Of a stretch of 64,000 nt of DNA, positions 35,497-44,522 are shown in pieces. The position numbers and the translations under genes are program-made. The notes beneath the pieces are model-generated. The model made no database searches. It saw only the letters and a program-made list of their open reading frames with translations, and had not been told where the DNA came from. Origin of the DNA: Sulfuriferula multivorans (GTDB taxonomy: Bacteria > Pseudomonadota > Gammaproteobacteria > Burkholderiales > Sulfuriferulaceae); NCBI RefSeq assembly GCF_003851125.1, contig NZ_BGOW01000005.1, positions 24,765 through 88,764 on the forward strand, written 5' to 3'. The first letter of the stretch is position 1; each line of letters starts with the position of its first letter.

Positions 35497-36690
35497 TTAG
35501 AATTCACCGCGCACACTAATCTGAGCGCTGTTATAACGATATCCCAGCGAAGCTCCCCGGTTGGATGTTCGCTCGCCGGTCTGGAGAGTGGTGCTTACTA
35601 TCACATTGCGCGTCGCCAAATATTTGATGCTTGCCTGCAGATTGGTCACGCTGTCTTGCCGAACCGGAGTTGTGCTGGGCACAAAACCTGGGTCGCCATC
35701 GAATTCAAGTTTATCCAGGCTGGCGCGCAGACTCAGTGTAGTTTTGGCTGATCCAAACCAGGTAGCGCCAATCGCCATGCCGTTGTTCAAGGTGTAGCTG
35801 GTGTTACTGTCGTCATAGGCGCCGATGTCACGGTATATCGCCAAGTTAAGCGCGGTCTTGCCGGTAGGAAACCAATCGGTGGACAGGCGTCCGGTAAAGC
35901 CGGAAAAATTGCGTCGCGGCACGTCGCTGTATGTGCGCTGGGTGTAGCCCAGTTTTGCCTGAAGCCGGGTTTTGCCAGTGGGCTGCAAGGTGACGCCGAG
36001 GCTTGGCGCCATCTGTTCATAGCTATTGTCTACCGGGGTCGTGCCAACGATCTGGCGATTCGGGTAATCCCCCTTACTGACATTGTTGCTCATCTCGAAC
36101 AGAGTACCCATGCGGGTCTGGTATTGCAGCCCCAGCCCAAGGCTATCTTCGGTGAAATCGAGGACATTCTGGGTAGGTGTGGTATTAAACGTATGAGCAG
36201 CCACAGCATTGACCTGCCAGTGGCTGTCGAGCTTGACCGTACCGTTGAAAAACCGGCGGCGCTGGGTGCGGACGTTATTCACCTGCTGATTCAGGCCGTA
36301 CAATGATCCCTGCGAGCGTACCTCGCTGACGCCGACGTCGCCATGCGCATTGTTCCCCACCAGCCAGCTCCACTGAAGGAGCAGATCACGACCGTCGTAG
36401 TTCAATTGTTTATAGGTATCGAAACGCGTCTGGCTGAGCTCGGCGCGCGCGCGGATTACCTGGCGGCTGAGCGGCAAATCGACGTTCATGCCCGCAGTGA
36501 GCGTGTGATATTGCTCGACCGTGCTGCCGTTGCCAGGGATAATAACGTCGTTTGCTACGCGAAACAGATTGCTGTCATGAACATAGTTGACGCTCGCATA
36601 GGGCTTGAATGTGTCGCCATCATCGGCATGCGCCGTCAATGACAGCATGCACAGGCCCAGTGCCGGATAGTAGCCGCGAGTATGTTTCAC
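35497..36690 (-). CDS. epsL: EpsL, outer-membrane beta-barrel protein of the EPS operon, 397 aa
   Basis: The start is GTG 36690, which overlaps the stop of the preceding gene (GTGA) and gives a clean signal peptide ending LTAHAD. The mature protein begins with 'PYASVNYVHDSNLFRV', the hallmark start of EpsL and related barrel proteins, and consists of alternating amphipathic strands ending in a C-terminal Phe (SVRGEF), as outer-membrane barrels do. It probably forms the outer-membrane export channel for the polymer, although the family role is known only from genetics and position. Confidence 0.85.
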   Translation of the reverse strand: MKHTRGYYPALGLCMLSLTAHADDGDTFKPYASVNYVHDSNLFRVANDVIIPGNGSTVEQYHTLTAGMNVDLPLSRQVIRARAELSQTRFDTYKQLNYDGRDLLLQWSWLVGNNAHGDVGVSEVRSQGSLYGLNQQVNNVRTQRRRFFNGTVKLDSHWQVNAVAAHTFNTTPTQNVLDFTEDSLGLGLQYQTRMGTLFEMSNNVSKGDYPNRQIVGTTPVDNSYEQMAPSLGVTLQPTGKTRLQAKLGYTQRTYSDVPRRNFSGFTGRLSTDWFPTGKTALNLAIYRDIGAYDDSNTSYTLNNGMAIGATWFGSAKTTLSLRASLDKLEFDGDPGFVPSTTPVRQDSVTNLQASIKYLATRNVIVSTTLQTGERTSNRGASLGYRYNSAQISVRGEF

Positions 36691-37373
36691 CAGAATTCCC
36701 AATGCCCGGTGTTCACAACCCAGAAACCCAACACGCCATTGGTCACGGCATGGGCGATGATGGGCACCCATAGCCGGGCGGTGTATATGTACAGCGCACC
36801 GTAAACCAGACCCGCGATCAGGCCGGCAAGCAACAGCGTGTGTTCCGAGGCAAACAATGCAGCGCTGAGTACCAATGCGCCGATCCCTGCGGCACCCGGC
36901 TGCACGGCAAGGAAATTCTTGTCCTTGATCCAGCGCATGATGAATGAACGCCAAAACAGCTCTTCGATGACAGGCACGATCAGGGCTGCTCCGGCGATAC
37001 GCATGATGACTAGCGGCATATCCAACCGCCCCGACGCATCGATCGGTTTGAATCCGCTGGACGCCCCCAAACTCGCCCACGGCTGATCCAGGTTAATCCA
37101 CAGCCAGAACACAATCACGCCGCAGCCCAAGGCCAATGCCCAGTCGCGCAAGCTCAACCTGCCAATGCCATCCAGTTCACGGTAATGACGCCAGCAATAG
37201 GCCAGACCTGCCCCCGCCGCCAGGATACGTAACGGGTATAGCCAGCGCGTATCAAATGCGGCAATCCAGCCGTGGTCGGTGAGGAAGGCGACCCCGCTCT
37301 CCCCTGCCAGTACCAGCATGTACAGGGCGAACGGAAGAATGCGGCAGTATGCTGGCGAGTGGATAAAACGCAT
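36687..37373 (-). CDS. CAAX-protease-related (CPBP) membrane protein associated with exosortase loci, 228 aa
   Basis: Multi-pass membrane protein of the CPBP/Abi family, in the subgroup linked to PEP-CTERM/exosortase loci. The metal-binding motifs are intact: EELFWRSFI (Glu-Glu and Arg, ~136-144), FASEHTLLLAG (His, ~170) and PIIAHAVTNGVL (His, ~200). By family knowledge it is an intramembrane metal-dependent protease or related enzyme; its substrate in EPS or sorting is unknown. It shares a GTGA overlap with epsL. Full length. Confidence 0.86.
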   Translation of the reverse strand: MRFIHSPAYCRILPFALYMLVLAGESGVAFLTDHGWIAAFDTRWLYPLRILAAGAGLAYCWRHYRELDGIGRLSLRDWALALGCGVIVFWLWINLDQPWASLGASSGFKPIDASGRLDMPLVIMRIAGAALIVPVIEELFWRSFIMRWIKDKNFLAVQPGAAGIGALVLSAALFASEHTLLLAGLIAGLVYGALYIYTARLWVPIIAHAVTNGVLGFWVVNTGHWEFW

Positions 37374-37400
37374 GTCGAGTTTGAAGCGCCTATGCCTGAC

Positions 37401-38381
37401 TTACTTCAGCCCGGACAATCCCTTTTCCATGGCATCCGAAGCAGCTGTGGCTGGTTTCGCAGGCGTATTTTTCACCGCTCCAGCAGCCGAAGCAGGCACG
37501 GCCGCGGGAGCAGCTACCGGTTTGGCTACAGGTGTTTTGGCGGCATAGACAAAGGCGCCGACATACTCGATTTTGGCTTTGTCATGCAGCCTCTTGAGCA
37601 GTGCTGTTGTCGCTTCGCGTCGTTTGCTGTTGGTCAGGTAAGCGGCAATGACCGGTTTGGCGGTCTCCATCGTCATGGGCTGCTGCTGGGATGCGACCAG
37701 TTGCACCACCAACACATTAGAGCCGTTCACTGTCACCATTGCCTGGCCATCCTGCATCTTGCTCAGACGCGGCAACAGATTAAGCGGCACCTCCTCCGCT
37801 TTTTTAACTCCGTTATTGACTCTGAACGGAATTTTCTCTGCCTTGAGCCATTCCACAAACGCATCGATTTGTTTGGTCGACCCGATTTTTTGACGAATCT
37901 CGGCAACGCGTCCGCCGCTTCCATCTATCAGCAACTCCTGGAAGCGATACAGGCGGCGATTGGCAAACAGTTCCGGGTGCTGGGTATAGTAATCCTTGAT
38001 TTCCTGATCCGTTGGTTTAGGTAATTTGGAAAGCTCCTGATCCAGGTAGGCTTGAGTCAAAATCTGGGCGTGGGCACTTTCGTATGCAGCCACGACTTGG
38101 GGATTACGATCCAGTTTATCTTTCTTGGCTTGCTCGATCAGTAGCTGCTGATCCACCAGCCCGTGCAGCACCTCGGCAGCGGCTTGCTTGGCTTGCTCGG
38201 GTTTGAGACTCGGTGCGTGCGACAAAACCTGGTTGATCTGATGCACGGTAATTTCATCGCCATTTACTTTTGCGGCCACCTGGGTATCTTTTTCCTTGTT
38301 ACCAGACTGATTGCCGCAACCAGCCAATATTACGGGCACAAGGGACACAACAAGCAAACTGGAAAATTTAACGTAGGGCAT
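37401..38381 (-). CDS. epsD: EpsD-family peptidyl-prolyl isomerase lipoprotein, 326 aa
   Basis: Periplasmic SurA/parvulin-like chaperone of the EPS operon. The lipobox is VILAGC (Cys at ~22), so it should be membrane-anchored. A SurA_N-type helical domain follows ('VAKVNGDEITVHQINQVL', DQQLLIEQAKKDKLDRNP), then the parvulin-like domain (~145-260), and an Ala/Pro-rich tail (~285-315). ATG 38381 is taken as start although its ribosome binding site is poor; longer in-frame starts would destroy the lipoprotein signal. It probably folds EpsL or other outer-membrane parts of the exporter. Confidence 0.84.
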   Translation of the reverse strand: MPYVKFSSLLVVSLVPVILAGCGNQSGNKEKDTQVAAKVNGDEITVHQINQVLSHAPSLKPEQAKQAAAEVLHGLVDQQLLIEQAKKDKLDRNPQVVAAYESAHAQILTQAYLDQELSKLPKPTDQEIKDYYTQHPELFANRRLYRFQELLIDGSGGRVAEIRQKIGSTKQIDAFVEWLKAEKIPFRVNNGVKKAEEVPLNLLPRLSKMQDGQAMVTVNGSNVLVVQLVASQQQPMTMETAKPVIAAYLTNSKRREATTALLKRLHDKAKIEYVGAFVYAAKTPVAKPVAAPAAVPASAAGAVKNTPAKPATAASDAMEKGLSGLK

Positions 38382-38486
38382 GGTAAGTATGGATATTGCC
38401 AAGTGATCGGTAAGGGGTTTGATACTATCGTTGATGCGTGTATTTTTAATGACGTGACAATGACGCGCGCGCGACAATCCTGGAAA

Positions 38487-39155
38487 TTATTTTCGATTTT
38501 CTGCGGAAATCAATTTCTGTGCATCCAGCTTGTCGCGGTACTCCTCCAGCATGTTTTCGATCTCTACCCGCTTGATCCCCGTCACAGGTTCAAGACGCAG
38601 AATCACATCCGTCGCGCTGTGATCGCGGCACTGCCTGATCAAATCGCGGCCATACTGGTACAACTTAAGATTTTTGTCCTCGCAACCCGCCACCTGTTTT
38701 TCGCGCATGCCCAGGTTTGCTTCGGTCTGTTTCTTCTCGTCTTGCAAAACTGCCAATTGCCTCGCGCTGTCAGTCTGCCTAGTTGTCATCTCCAACAGGC
38801 GTTTCTCGGTTTCTGCCTTCTGCTCCTGCAACGCCTGATTTTCTTTATGCGCCGCTTTCAGTTCCTGCTCCATGCTGCGGCGTTTTCTGCCCTCGGCGGC
38901 GACGCGTGATTCGGCGCTTTGGACTTTCTTCGCCAATGCATCTTTCTCGCTGGAGAGGGTGGATTTTTCCTGTTCGAAACCGGACACCTGCTGCTGCAAC
39001 GCGGCTTTCTCCTGCTCGAGTTGCTGCATTTGTTGCTGAACACGCCGTAGCGCCGTGCGCTCTGAATTGCGTTTATCACCGGCCCAGGCGCTGTTGCCCA
39101 ACAAGACTATCCCCACCAGCATCAAGGTCAGCAGGCTGAATGATCGCACCATCAA
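38487..39155 (-). CDS. periplasmic coiled-coil protein, 222 aa
   Basis: Signal peptide at 1-25 (ending SAWAG), then an uninterrupted Gln/Glu/Lys-rich heptad region from about 30 to 160 (RRVQQQMQQLEQEK and similar), so a long coiled coil is certain. The last 60 residues contain two Cys (VAGCEDKN, IRQCRDH) that might form a disulfide, and 'GIKRVEIENMLEEYRDKL'. It overlaps the ankyrin lipoprotein gene by 4 bases and ends the ExbB-to-here gene set. A role as a spacer between inner-membrane and outer-membrane parts of that system is plausible but not shown. Confidence 0.72.
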   Translation of the reverse strand: MMVRSFSLLTLMLVGIVLLGNSAWAGDKRNSERTALRRVQQQMQQLEQEKAALQQQVSGFEQEKSTLSSEKDALAKKVQSAESRVAAEGRKRRSMEQELKAAHKENQALQEQKAETEKRLLEMTTRQTDSARQLAVLQDEKKQTEANLGMREKQVAGCEDKNLKLYQYGRDLIRQCRDHSATDVILRLEPVTGIKRVEIENMLEEYRDKLDAQKLISAENRK

Positions 39156-39988
39156 AATTCTCCGTTATCGTAAGCCCGGCTTTCCAGGATTTTCACGTGC
39201 GCGCGCGCCGGATCCGCACCGGCCGCCAGCAGGCGCTGCGCAAGCTCCGGGCGTTGCAGATACTCCGCCCAGTACAGCGCAGTCAATCCGTTGGCATCGG
39301 CCAGGTTCGGATCCAGACCGTGCCGGAGTAACAAATCCAGCATGTCAGGGAAATTTTGATTCACCGCCAGCGCCAGAAGGTTCTCACCATTGCTGAAACG
39401 CACCGCGCCATTCGCTCCCGCATCCAATAACAAACCGGCCATCATTAGGCGATTGAGCTTCACCGCCGTCATCAGCGGCGTCTGATCGTTCTTGTCAAGC
39501 ACGTTCACATCCGCACCGCTGTGGATCAGCAGTTCAGCCACCCTGGTATATCCTAGAAGTGTTGCCGCACCCAGAGGAGACAATGCAGCGTCACGACCAT
39601 TCACGTCGGCTCCCTCGTTTAGCAACAAGTGCACGCTTTCCACATTGCCGGATTGCACTGCACGCAGCAGCGGTGTGTTGCCCCAGTCATCTGTCGCATT
39701 CGCGTGGGCACCTTCCTGCACCAGCTTTTTGATCTGCTCGGCATTGCCCGCGCCCGCCGCAACCATTAACTCCCGGTCTAGGGACGTGGCACTGCGCGGC
39801 AAAATATCCCTGGCGGCGGCATCCAGCTTAAGCTGTTGAGCATCCGGTGTTCTGAAATGCTGATAATCGTCCGGAGTGGCGAATCCGCGTTCCAGGCGCT
39901 GCCGATAGGCGAGCTGTTCGGGGGACATGGCACAGCCCCCCAGCAACAGAGCCAGACCGAGCACAAAAACGTACCTAGAATTTGGCAT
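39152..39988 (-). CDS. ankyrin-repeat lipoprotein, 278 aa
   Basis: Lipobox LLLGGC (Cys at ~19) after a short signal peptide predicts a lipoprotein. From about residue 75 on there are six ankyrin repeats (for example DDWGNTPLLRAVQSGNVESV, DKNDQTPLMTAVKLNRLMMA, DANGLTALYWAEYLQRPELA), a protein-binding scaffold. It overlaps the porin gene by 14 bases and the coiled-coil gene by 4, so all three should be made together. Periplasmic ankyrin lipoproteins are known but uncommon; the binding partner is probably one of its neighbours, by inference. Confidence 0.82.
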   Translation of the reverse strand: MPNSRYVFVLGLALLLGGCAMSPEQLAYRQRLERGFATPDDYQHFRTPDAQQLKLDAAARDILPRSATSLDRELMVAAGAGNAEQIKKLVQEGAHANATDDWGNTPLLRAVQSGNVESVHLLLNEGADVNGRDAALSPLGAATLLGYTRVAELLIHSGADVNVLDKNDQTPLMTAVKLNRLMMAGLLLDAGANGAVRFSNGENLLALAVNQNFPDMLDLLLRHGLDPNLADANGLTALYWAEYLQRPELAQRLLAAGADPARAHVKILESRAYDNGEF

Positions 39989-41528
39989 TTAAATCAAGCT
40001 GGAATACATCTATGGACAGCGGCAGGCCGCTGATCTGATTGCTGGAAAGCCAGCGTGCGCTCAGCCAGGTATTTTTATCCAGTCCGTATTGACCGCCCAG
40101 GATAAAGCCCTTGTTGTTGGTACCACCCAGATGGAAGTCCGAATCGGTGAAGGCATCCAGCACGGCATCTGCTTCCAGATGGCGGTAAGCGAGGAATACC
40201 TGCCAATCATTCTTCAGTAACATGGTAGGCATGCCTACAGCCACACGCGCCATGTAACCCGTAGTTTGCGGTTGTACATCCTGCCCGGTACGCGCCAGGA
40301 TTTCGCTGCGATTAAAGCCGATATTTTTCACATAATCGCCGGTCAGGATGATGTGTACCGGGTCATACACATTCAGGTCGGCCATTGCAGTCAGATTGAG
40401 CAGTTGGTAATCCGCCGCCAGGGCCCATAACGGAGTGGTGACACCTGGGGCTGAGATATCAAACAGCGTATTGCCCTTTTGCCTGAAAGCAGGCGCAGTC
40501 TGGTCAAACGCATTGGGTGCCGTCGCCGTATTCGGGATGCCGTGAATATTGCGGTAATCATAGTAAGCCAGACCGATTTTGGCACGGGTGTTGGTATCTT
40601 TGATCCACTCGACACCCGTCTGCGCACCGAACAACCATTTGTTACTGGCGCTCACGGTTAATGAGCGCTCGATAGACTGGAGCGGGAAAGCGCCCAGTGT
40701 GACAAACGGACGCAGTTGCCTGGAGGTCTGTGCGTTCGGATCAACATGCAGCGCAGCGCCTTCAAAGTTGAGATTATCATTCCATACCAGATCGGTACTG
40801 AACCAGGGGTTGGGGATGCGGCCTGCTGAAACACTCAGCCACGGCAAGGTCTCATCAGAATGTGCCTTGAGGAAGGCGCGATCCAGCACCAGGCTATATT
40901 TATTTTCGTATTGCCCCAGGGTCTGGGTGGTTGAGACCGGGTTATTGGTGTTGCCCGTGGTCAGCTGAAAGCCCGCGGAAATCGCCGGGGTGATTTTGGC
41001 GTTCAACCCCAGCCTGGCGCGCATACGGAATGCCTGGTTATCCTGAGTCGTATCGGTGATGTTCTGACCGTAACCCTGGCTGAAATAATACTCTGGTGCA
41101 TTCCCTGCCGGGAACCTGTTCGCCTGATAACGCAGCCGAAGATCACCTGTCCATTGCAAGCGATCCACCCACTCCGGCACAGCGTTGACATCCCCCCAGC
41201 GCTCGGCCTTGGCTTGCGCCACAACCTCCTGCTCAATTTGTTGACGAATCTCGCGTTTGACTGTTTCCGGAATGTAGGGCACACGTACCACGTTATCCTG
41301 AGCGGGCGGAGTTGCGGCGACCTTCTTGCGGGCCGCATCTTCCGCCTGCTTGACCATCGCCTCGGCGACCTCCTGGGTCAATACACCCTTTTTTACAAGT
41401 GCACTGATCAAATTCATCGTGGTCTGGCGCACCACTTCCAGATCTTCCCGCTCGTCCCCCCATGCCTGCCCCCCAGCCAATACCAGCATTGTAAATAGCG
41501 CTAACGCCGCACGCATATGTCGGTTCAT
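39975..41528 (-). CDS. putative porin (outer-membrane beta-barrel with N-terminal coiled coil), 517 aa
   Basis: ATG 41528 follows AAAGGAT and leads into a signal peptide ending GQAWGD. Residues ~25-115 are helical ('LISALVKKGVLTQEVAEAMV', 'VKREIRQQIEQEVVAQAKAERWG'), a typical periplasmic stalk of this putative porin family. The rest is a 16-18 strand-like barrel (WTGDLRLRYQANRF, FRMRARLGLNAKI) that ends in Phe (QLDLNAKF). It follows tonB by 46 bases. Pairing of a barrel with ExbB-ExbD-TonB suggests energised uptake or signalling, yet no plug domain is visible, so it is not a standard TonB-dependent receptor. Confidence 0.83.
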   Translation of the reverse strand: MNRHMRAALALFTMLVLAGGQAWGDEREDLEVVRQTTMNLISALVKKGVLTQEVAEAMVKQAEDAARKKVAATPPAQDNVVRVPYIPETVKREIRQQIEQEVVAQAKAERWGDVNAVPEWVDRLQWTGDLRLRYQANRFPAGNAPEYYFSQGYGQNITDTTQDNQAFRMRARLGLNAKITPAISAGFQLTTGNTNNPVSTTQTLGQYENKYSLVLDRAFLKAHSDETLPWLSVSAGRIPNPWFSTDLVWNDNLNFEGAALHVDPNAQTSRQLRPFVTLGAFPLQSIERSLTVSASNKWLFGAQTGVEWIKDTNTRAKIGLAYYDYRNIHGIPNTATAPNAFDQTAPAFRQKGNTLFDISAPGVTTPLWALAADYQLLNLTAMADLNVYDPVHIILTGDYVKNIGFNRSEILARTGQDVQPQTTGYMARVAVGMPTMLLKNDWQVFLAYRHLEADAVLDAFTDSDFHLGGTNNKGFILGGQYGLDKNTWLSARWLSSNQISGLPLSIDVFQLDLNAKF

Positions 41529-41574
41529 AACTATCCTTTTGTAATTCATGATGGTTCTTTTATGCCTTCCCCAG

Positions 41575-42234
41575 TCAACTGCGTGGCCGGAACCGGTACC
41601 AGATCGGTTGTTCAATGCCATCGGGCGACTCCTGCACCGTCAGCGCCAGCAATTGCTCACGCAAGGTCTGCTCGACGCTGGCGGGTACGGTACCTTTATC
41701 CCACTCCACGCGTTCCACGTGCCCGCTGTTCCCGATCCAGATACGCACGACGATGCGTTTGGCCTTCAATTCATCCAGCAACTTGGTATCTCGATTAAGT
41801 GCCTGCTCGATATGGTTACCGAGCAAACCGGCGTACCAGCGTGCACGGCTGCCGCCTCCACCGCCGAGCATGATGTCGCGCCCACCTTTATTCGAACCCA
41901 ATCCAAAGCCATCGCCGCCAGCGCTGGCATCCGCATCCAGCCCCAATTTTTCGCCTGGTGGCGGCTGATCTGGCGGCGGTTTATTGTCGGGCGCCGGCTC
42001 GGGTGGCGCTTCAACAATCTTCTGCTTTTCTTCTATCTTCGGCGGCTCGGGCGGTTTTTCCTCCGGAGGTTTCGGAGGCGGCGGCTTGATCAGCGAGATC
42101 TCCTGTACTTTATGCTTCGACGGTTTCTCTGCGCCGTCGATGAACCCCTTGATCATGTAGATCAGCCCAACGATGAACAGCAATATCAAACCCACGCCGA
42201 TCAGGGTCGGCAGCCGTGATTTAAGCTTGCTCAT
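41575..42234 (-). CDS. TonB-family energy transducer, 219 aa
   Basis: One N-terminal membrane anchor (~9-30), then a Pro/Lys/Glu-rich linker (~47-95) of the kind that spans the periplasm, a Gly-rich stretch (~105-130) and a C-terminal TonB-like domain (~135-219) with VVRIWIGNSGHVERVEW and a final WYRFRPRS. It transmits the proton-motive force from ExbB-ExbD, encoded directly upstream (16-base spacing to exbD), to an outer-membrane partner. The likely partner is the barrel protein encoded next, or the TpsA/TpsB surface system. Length is normal. Confidence 0.87.
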   Translation of the reverse strand: MSKLKSRLPTLIGVGLILLFIVGLIYMIKGFIDGAEKPSKHKVQEISLIKPPPPKPPEEKPPEPPKIEEKQKIVEAPPEPAPDNKPPPDQPPPGEKLGLDADASAGGDGFGLGSNKGGRDIMLGGGGGSRARWYAGLLGNHIEQALNRDTKLLDELKAKRIVVRIWIGNSGHVERVEWDKGTVPASVEQTLREQLLALTVQESPDGIEQPIWYRFRPRS

Positions 42235-42250
42235 CGCGCCCGCCTCTGCG

Positions 42251-42655
42251 TCACTTGACCAGCTTCTGCGTCACCAGCCCGAGCTGGGTAATATCCAGCC
42301 GCCCGCATAAATCCATCACCTCGATCACCTTCTCGTACTGAATCTTGGAATCGCCCTTGATCACCACCGGCAAATCCGGCGTGATTGCTTTGAACGACCG
42401 CAAGCGCGATTCCAGTTCCGCCAGTGTCACCGGATAGGTATCCAGATAAATTTGCCCATTGGCGTCGATGGTGACGGCCTTGGTTTTAGGTTTCGCCAGA
42501 CTCGGTGTGGCGCTCGCCTTGGGCAAATTGACCTTGATCCCTTGCACCGTGGCCGTCGTCATGATGATAAAAATCACCAGCAACACATACGCCAAATCCA
42601 GCATCGGGGTAATGTTGATGTCATCATACGGTTCGTTATCTTCGCGTAGATCCAT
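42251..42655 (-). CDS. ExbD/TolR-family biopolymer transport protein, 134 aa
   Basis: Single N-terminal membrane helix (~19-40) containing the conserved proton-path Asp in 'NITPMLDLAYVLLVIFI', followed by the periplasmic ExbD domain (DANGQIYLDTYPVTLAELES, VVIKGDSKIQYEKVIEVMD). All family marks are present. It sits 15 bases after the ExbB-like gene and 16 bases before the TonB gene, so the three form one operon module. Confidence 0.93.
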   Translation of the reverse strand: MDLREDNEPYDDINITPMLDLAYVLLVIFIIMTTATVQGIKVNLPKASATPSLAKPKTKAVTIDANGQIYLDTYPVTLAELESRLRSFKAITPDLPVVIKGDSKIQYEKVIEVMDLCGRLDITQLGLVTQKLVK

Positions 42656-42670
42656 GGTGGCCGACTCCTA

Positions 42671-44443
42671 TCAGACGTACGCTTCGGCAAAGCGGCCGAT
42701 CAACTCGTCCACGAATATATGCATGTCGGCCGAAATATTCTTGATGCGGCTGCCCAGGTAGTTGTATCCGAACAGCGCCGGGATCGCGACCCCGAGGCCG
42801 GCGACGGTTGCCACCAGCGCCGCCGCGATACCCGGGGCAATGGCGGCCACATTCACGTCACCGGTGGCGGCGATGGCGGCGAAGGTTATCATCACCCCCA
42901 CCACGGTACCGAGCAGTCCAAGAAATGGGCCGCCGGAAATAGCAATTGTCAGCAACACCATCAACTTGTTGAGCTTCTGGTTCTCACGCACCAGAGTGCC
43001 GTCGAGGGTGGCCTTGATGGCGCTGATCGCCTGCGGCGAAAGCGATCTGTTTCCGTTAGCCACAGCAAATCGATGCTTCACTTCCCGTACGCCCGCATGG
43101 TAGAGCTGGTAGAGTGAGGAGTGCTGGTAATGATCGTGTTTGCCGAACAGCGCCAGCATCAGGGCCGAATCCTTGATATCCGCGTCTTCAGCGCTATCGT
43201 CAGCATCAAGCCGGGCAGTTTCTTCCACCTTGAGCTGATGGAAAGCTTCCAGAAATTTCTTGTTGTTATTGTCGGTCTGATTGATGACCAGCGCCTTCAT
43301 CGCCATCACCATCCAGCTGATCGCCGCCATTACCATCAATATCCCGATCACCACCCAGCCATCCAGCGTCACGCTTTGCAGGATCACGCCAAAATAGGAC
43401 GTGCTGCCCTCGCTATGCGATTCGCCTGCACCCAGTGTCAACAGCTTCGCCTCCGCCCCCTGACTCAAGGCTGCCAGATAAATACTGTCGGCAGAGCGCG
43501 CCACATTGGAGAGTTCAAGTTCGTCCAATTCACCCTGAAATCCCTTTCCCACGCTTACTTCGCCCTGCATATCGGGGCTTGCCGCCGGCGCATTCGCCAA
43601 CGACTGTCCATCAACGTAGAGGGTCAGTTGCTTGCCCACGGTGACCGCCACATGGTGCCATGTTCCGGCAGCAAGATTACCCGCCCGCGCGGTTTCGCCC
43701 GGCTGGGTGCCGCCCTCGACCCTGGCGTAGGCCTGGCTACCGTCGATACCGACCACGATCGACGACTTGCCATCATGCAGCGTCACCATCGGCGCTGTTT
43801 GCGCAGCACCCGGTTTCACCCAGAACGAAATCGTCGCACCGTTCGCTGCGCCGATTTTCATCGAAGGCGAAGCCGGAATCAGCAATGACTGCTTGCCATC
43901 GAACGATACGGCGCCTCCAATCATGCCGCCCGGAATATGGCCGCCGTCAAACTGCGTTACATTGTTGCCATACGCCGTTGCATCCTTGGGTACACCTTGC
44001 GCCTCGGCAAAATGCAACACGTCGGTTTGGTTCACATCGAAACTGCCTTTCGAGTCGTCACTCGGATTGGCGTTATCGTTGCCGTAGTACAGCCAGATAT
44101 GGCTTTCTTTGGAGCCCGGCTGAAGCTTGGGAACTTGCACCCACACCAGCGCGATCTGTGCCGCGCTATCGAATTTCTCGATGTGGTATTTCAGCGGCGT
44201 CTTGTCATCTTCCGCCAGGAAGCGCAGATCACCGCCGTCGATCTTGGCTGTGTCGAAATCGAAATTACCGGTGTGCAAGCGCACCAGCACCAGCGGCAAG
44301 TCGACCTCCTGTTTCAGCGGCAAGCCGGTGGCGGTGGTATCCAGCGTGATTTTTTGCCGATCCGACCATTCGCTGTTCCACCACGCGTTGGCCAATTGCG
44401 GCATCATCAAAAACAGGACAAGCGTGAGCAGTATTTTTCTCAT
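42671..44443 (-). CDS. ExbB/TolQ/MotA proton channel protein with N-terminal DUF2341 and LamG-like domains, 590 aa
   Basis: Signal peptide at 1-20, then a DUF2341 domain starting WWNSEWSDRQKITLD, with 'WVQVPKLQPGSKESHIWLYYGND' near 105. Residues ~165-315 are a LamG/concanavalin-like jelly roll (FDGKQSLLIPAS, ISFWVKPGAA, WHHVAVTVGKQLTLYVDG). Membrane helices follow at ~355-375, and the ExbB/TolQ core covers ~430-590 (GPFLGLLGTVVGVMITF, GIAAALVATVAGLGVAIPALFGYNYL). ATG 44443 has GAGAG 8 bases upstream. An ExbB with a large carbohydrate-binding-type periplasmic part may sense polysaccharide and gate the motor; this is inference from domains. Confidence 0.88.
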   Translation of the reverse strand: MRKILLTLVLFLMMPQLANAWWNSEWSDRQKITLDTTATGLPLKQEVDLPLVLVRLHTGNFDFDTAKIDGGDLRFLAEDDKTPLKYHIEKFDSAAQIALVWVQVPKLQPGSKESHIWLYYGNDNANPSDDSKGSFDVNQTDVLHFAEAQGVPKDATAYGNNVTQFDGGHIPGGMIGGAVSFDGKQSLLIPASPSMKIGAANGATISFWVKPGAAQTAPMVTLHDGKSSIVVGIDGSQAYARVEGGTQPGETARAGNLAAGTWHHVAVTVGKQLTLYVDGQSLANAPAASPDMQGEVSVGKGFQGELDELELSNVARSADSIYLAALSQGAEAKLLTLGAGESHSEGSTSYFGVILQSVTLDGWVVIGILMVMAAISWMVMAMKALVINQTDNNNKKFLEAFHQLKVEETARLDADDSAEDADIKDSALMLALFGKHDHYQHSSLYQLYHAGVREVKHRFAVANGNRSLSPQAISAIKATLDGTLVRENQKLNKLMVLLTIAISGGPFLGLLGTVVGVMITFAAIAATGDVNVAAIAPGIAAALVATVAGLGVAIPALFGYNYLGSRIKNISADMHIFVDELIGRFAEAYV

Positions 44444-44522
44444 TACCGATGCTCTCAAAAATTAAAAAATATTATTCCATGCCCGTATTACAGGGGAGTG
44501 AAGAGGGACGCCGCATTCGGCG

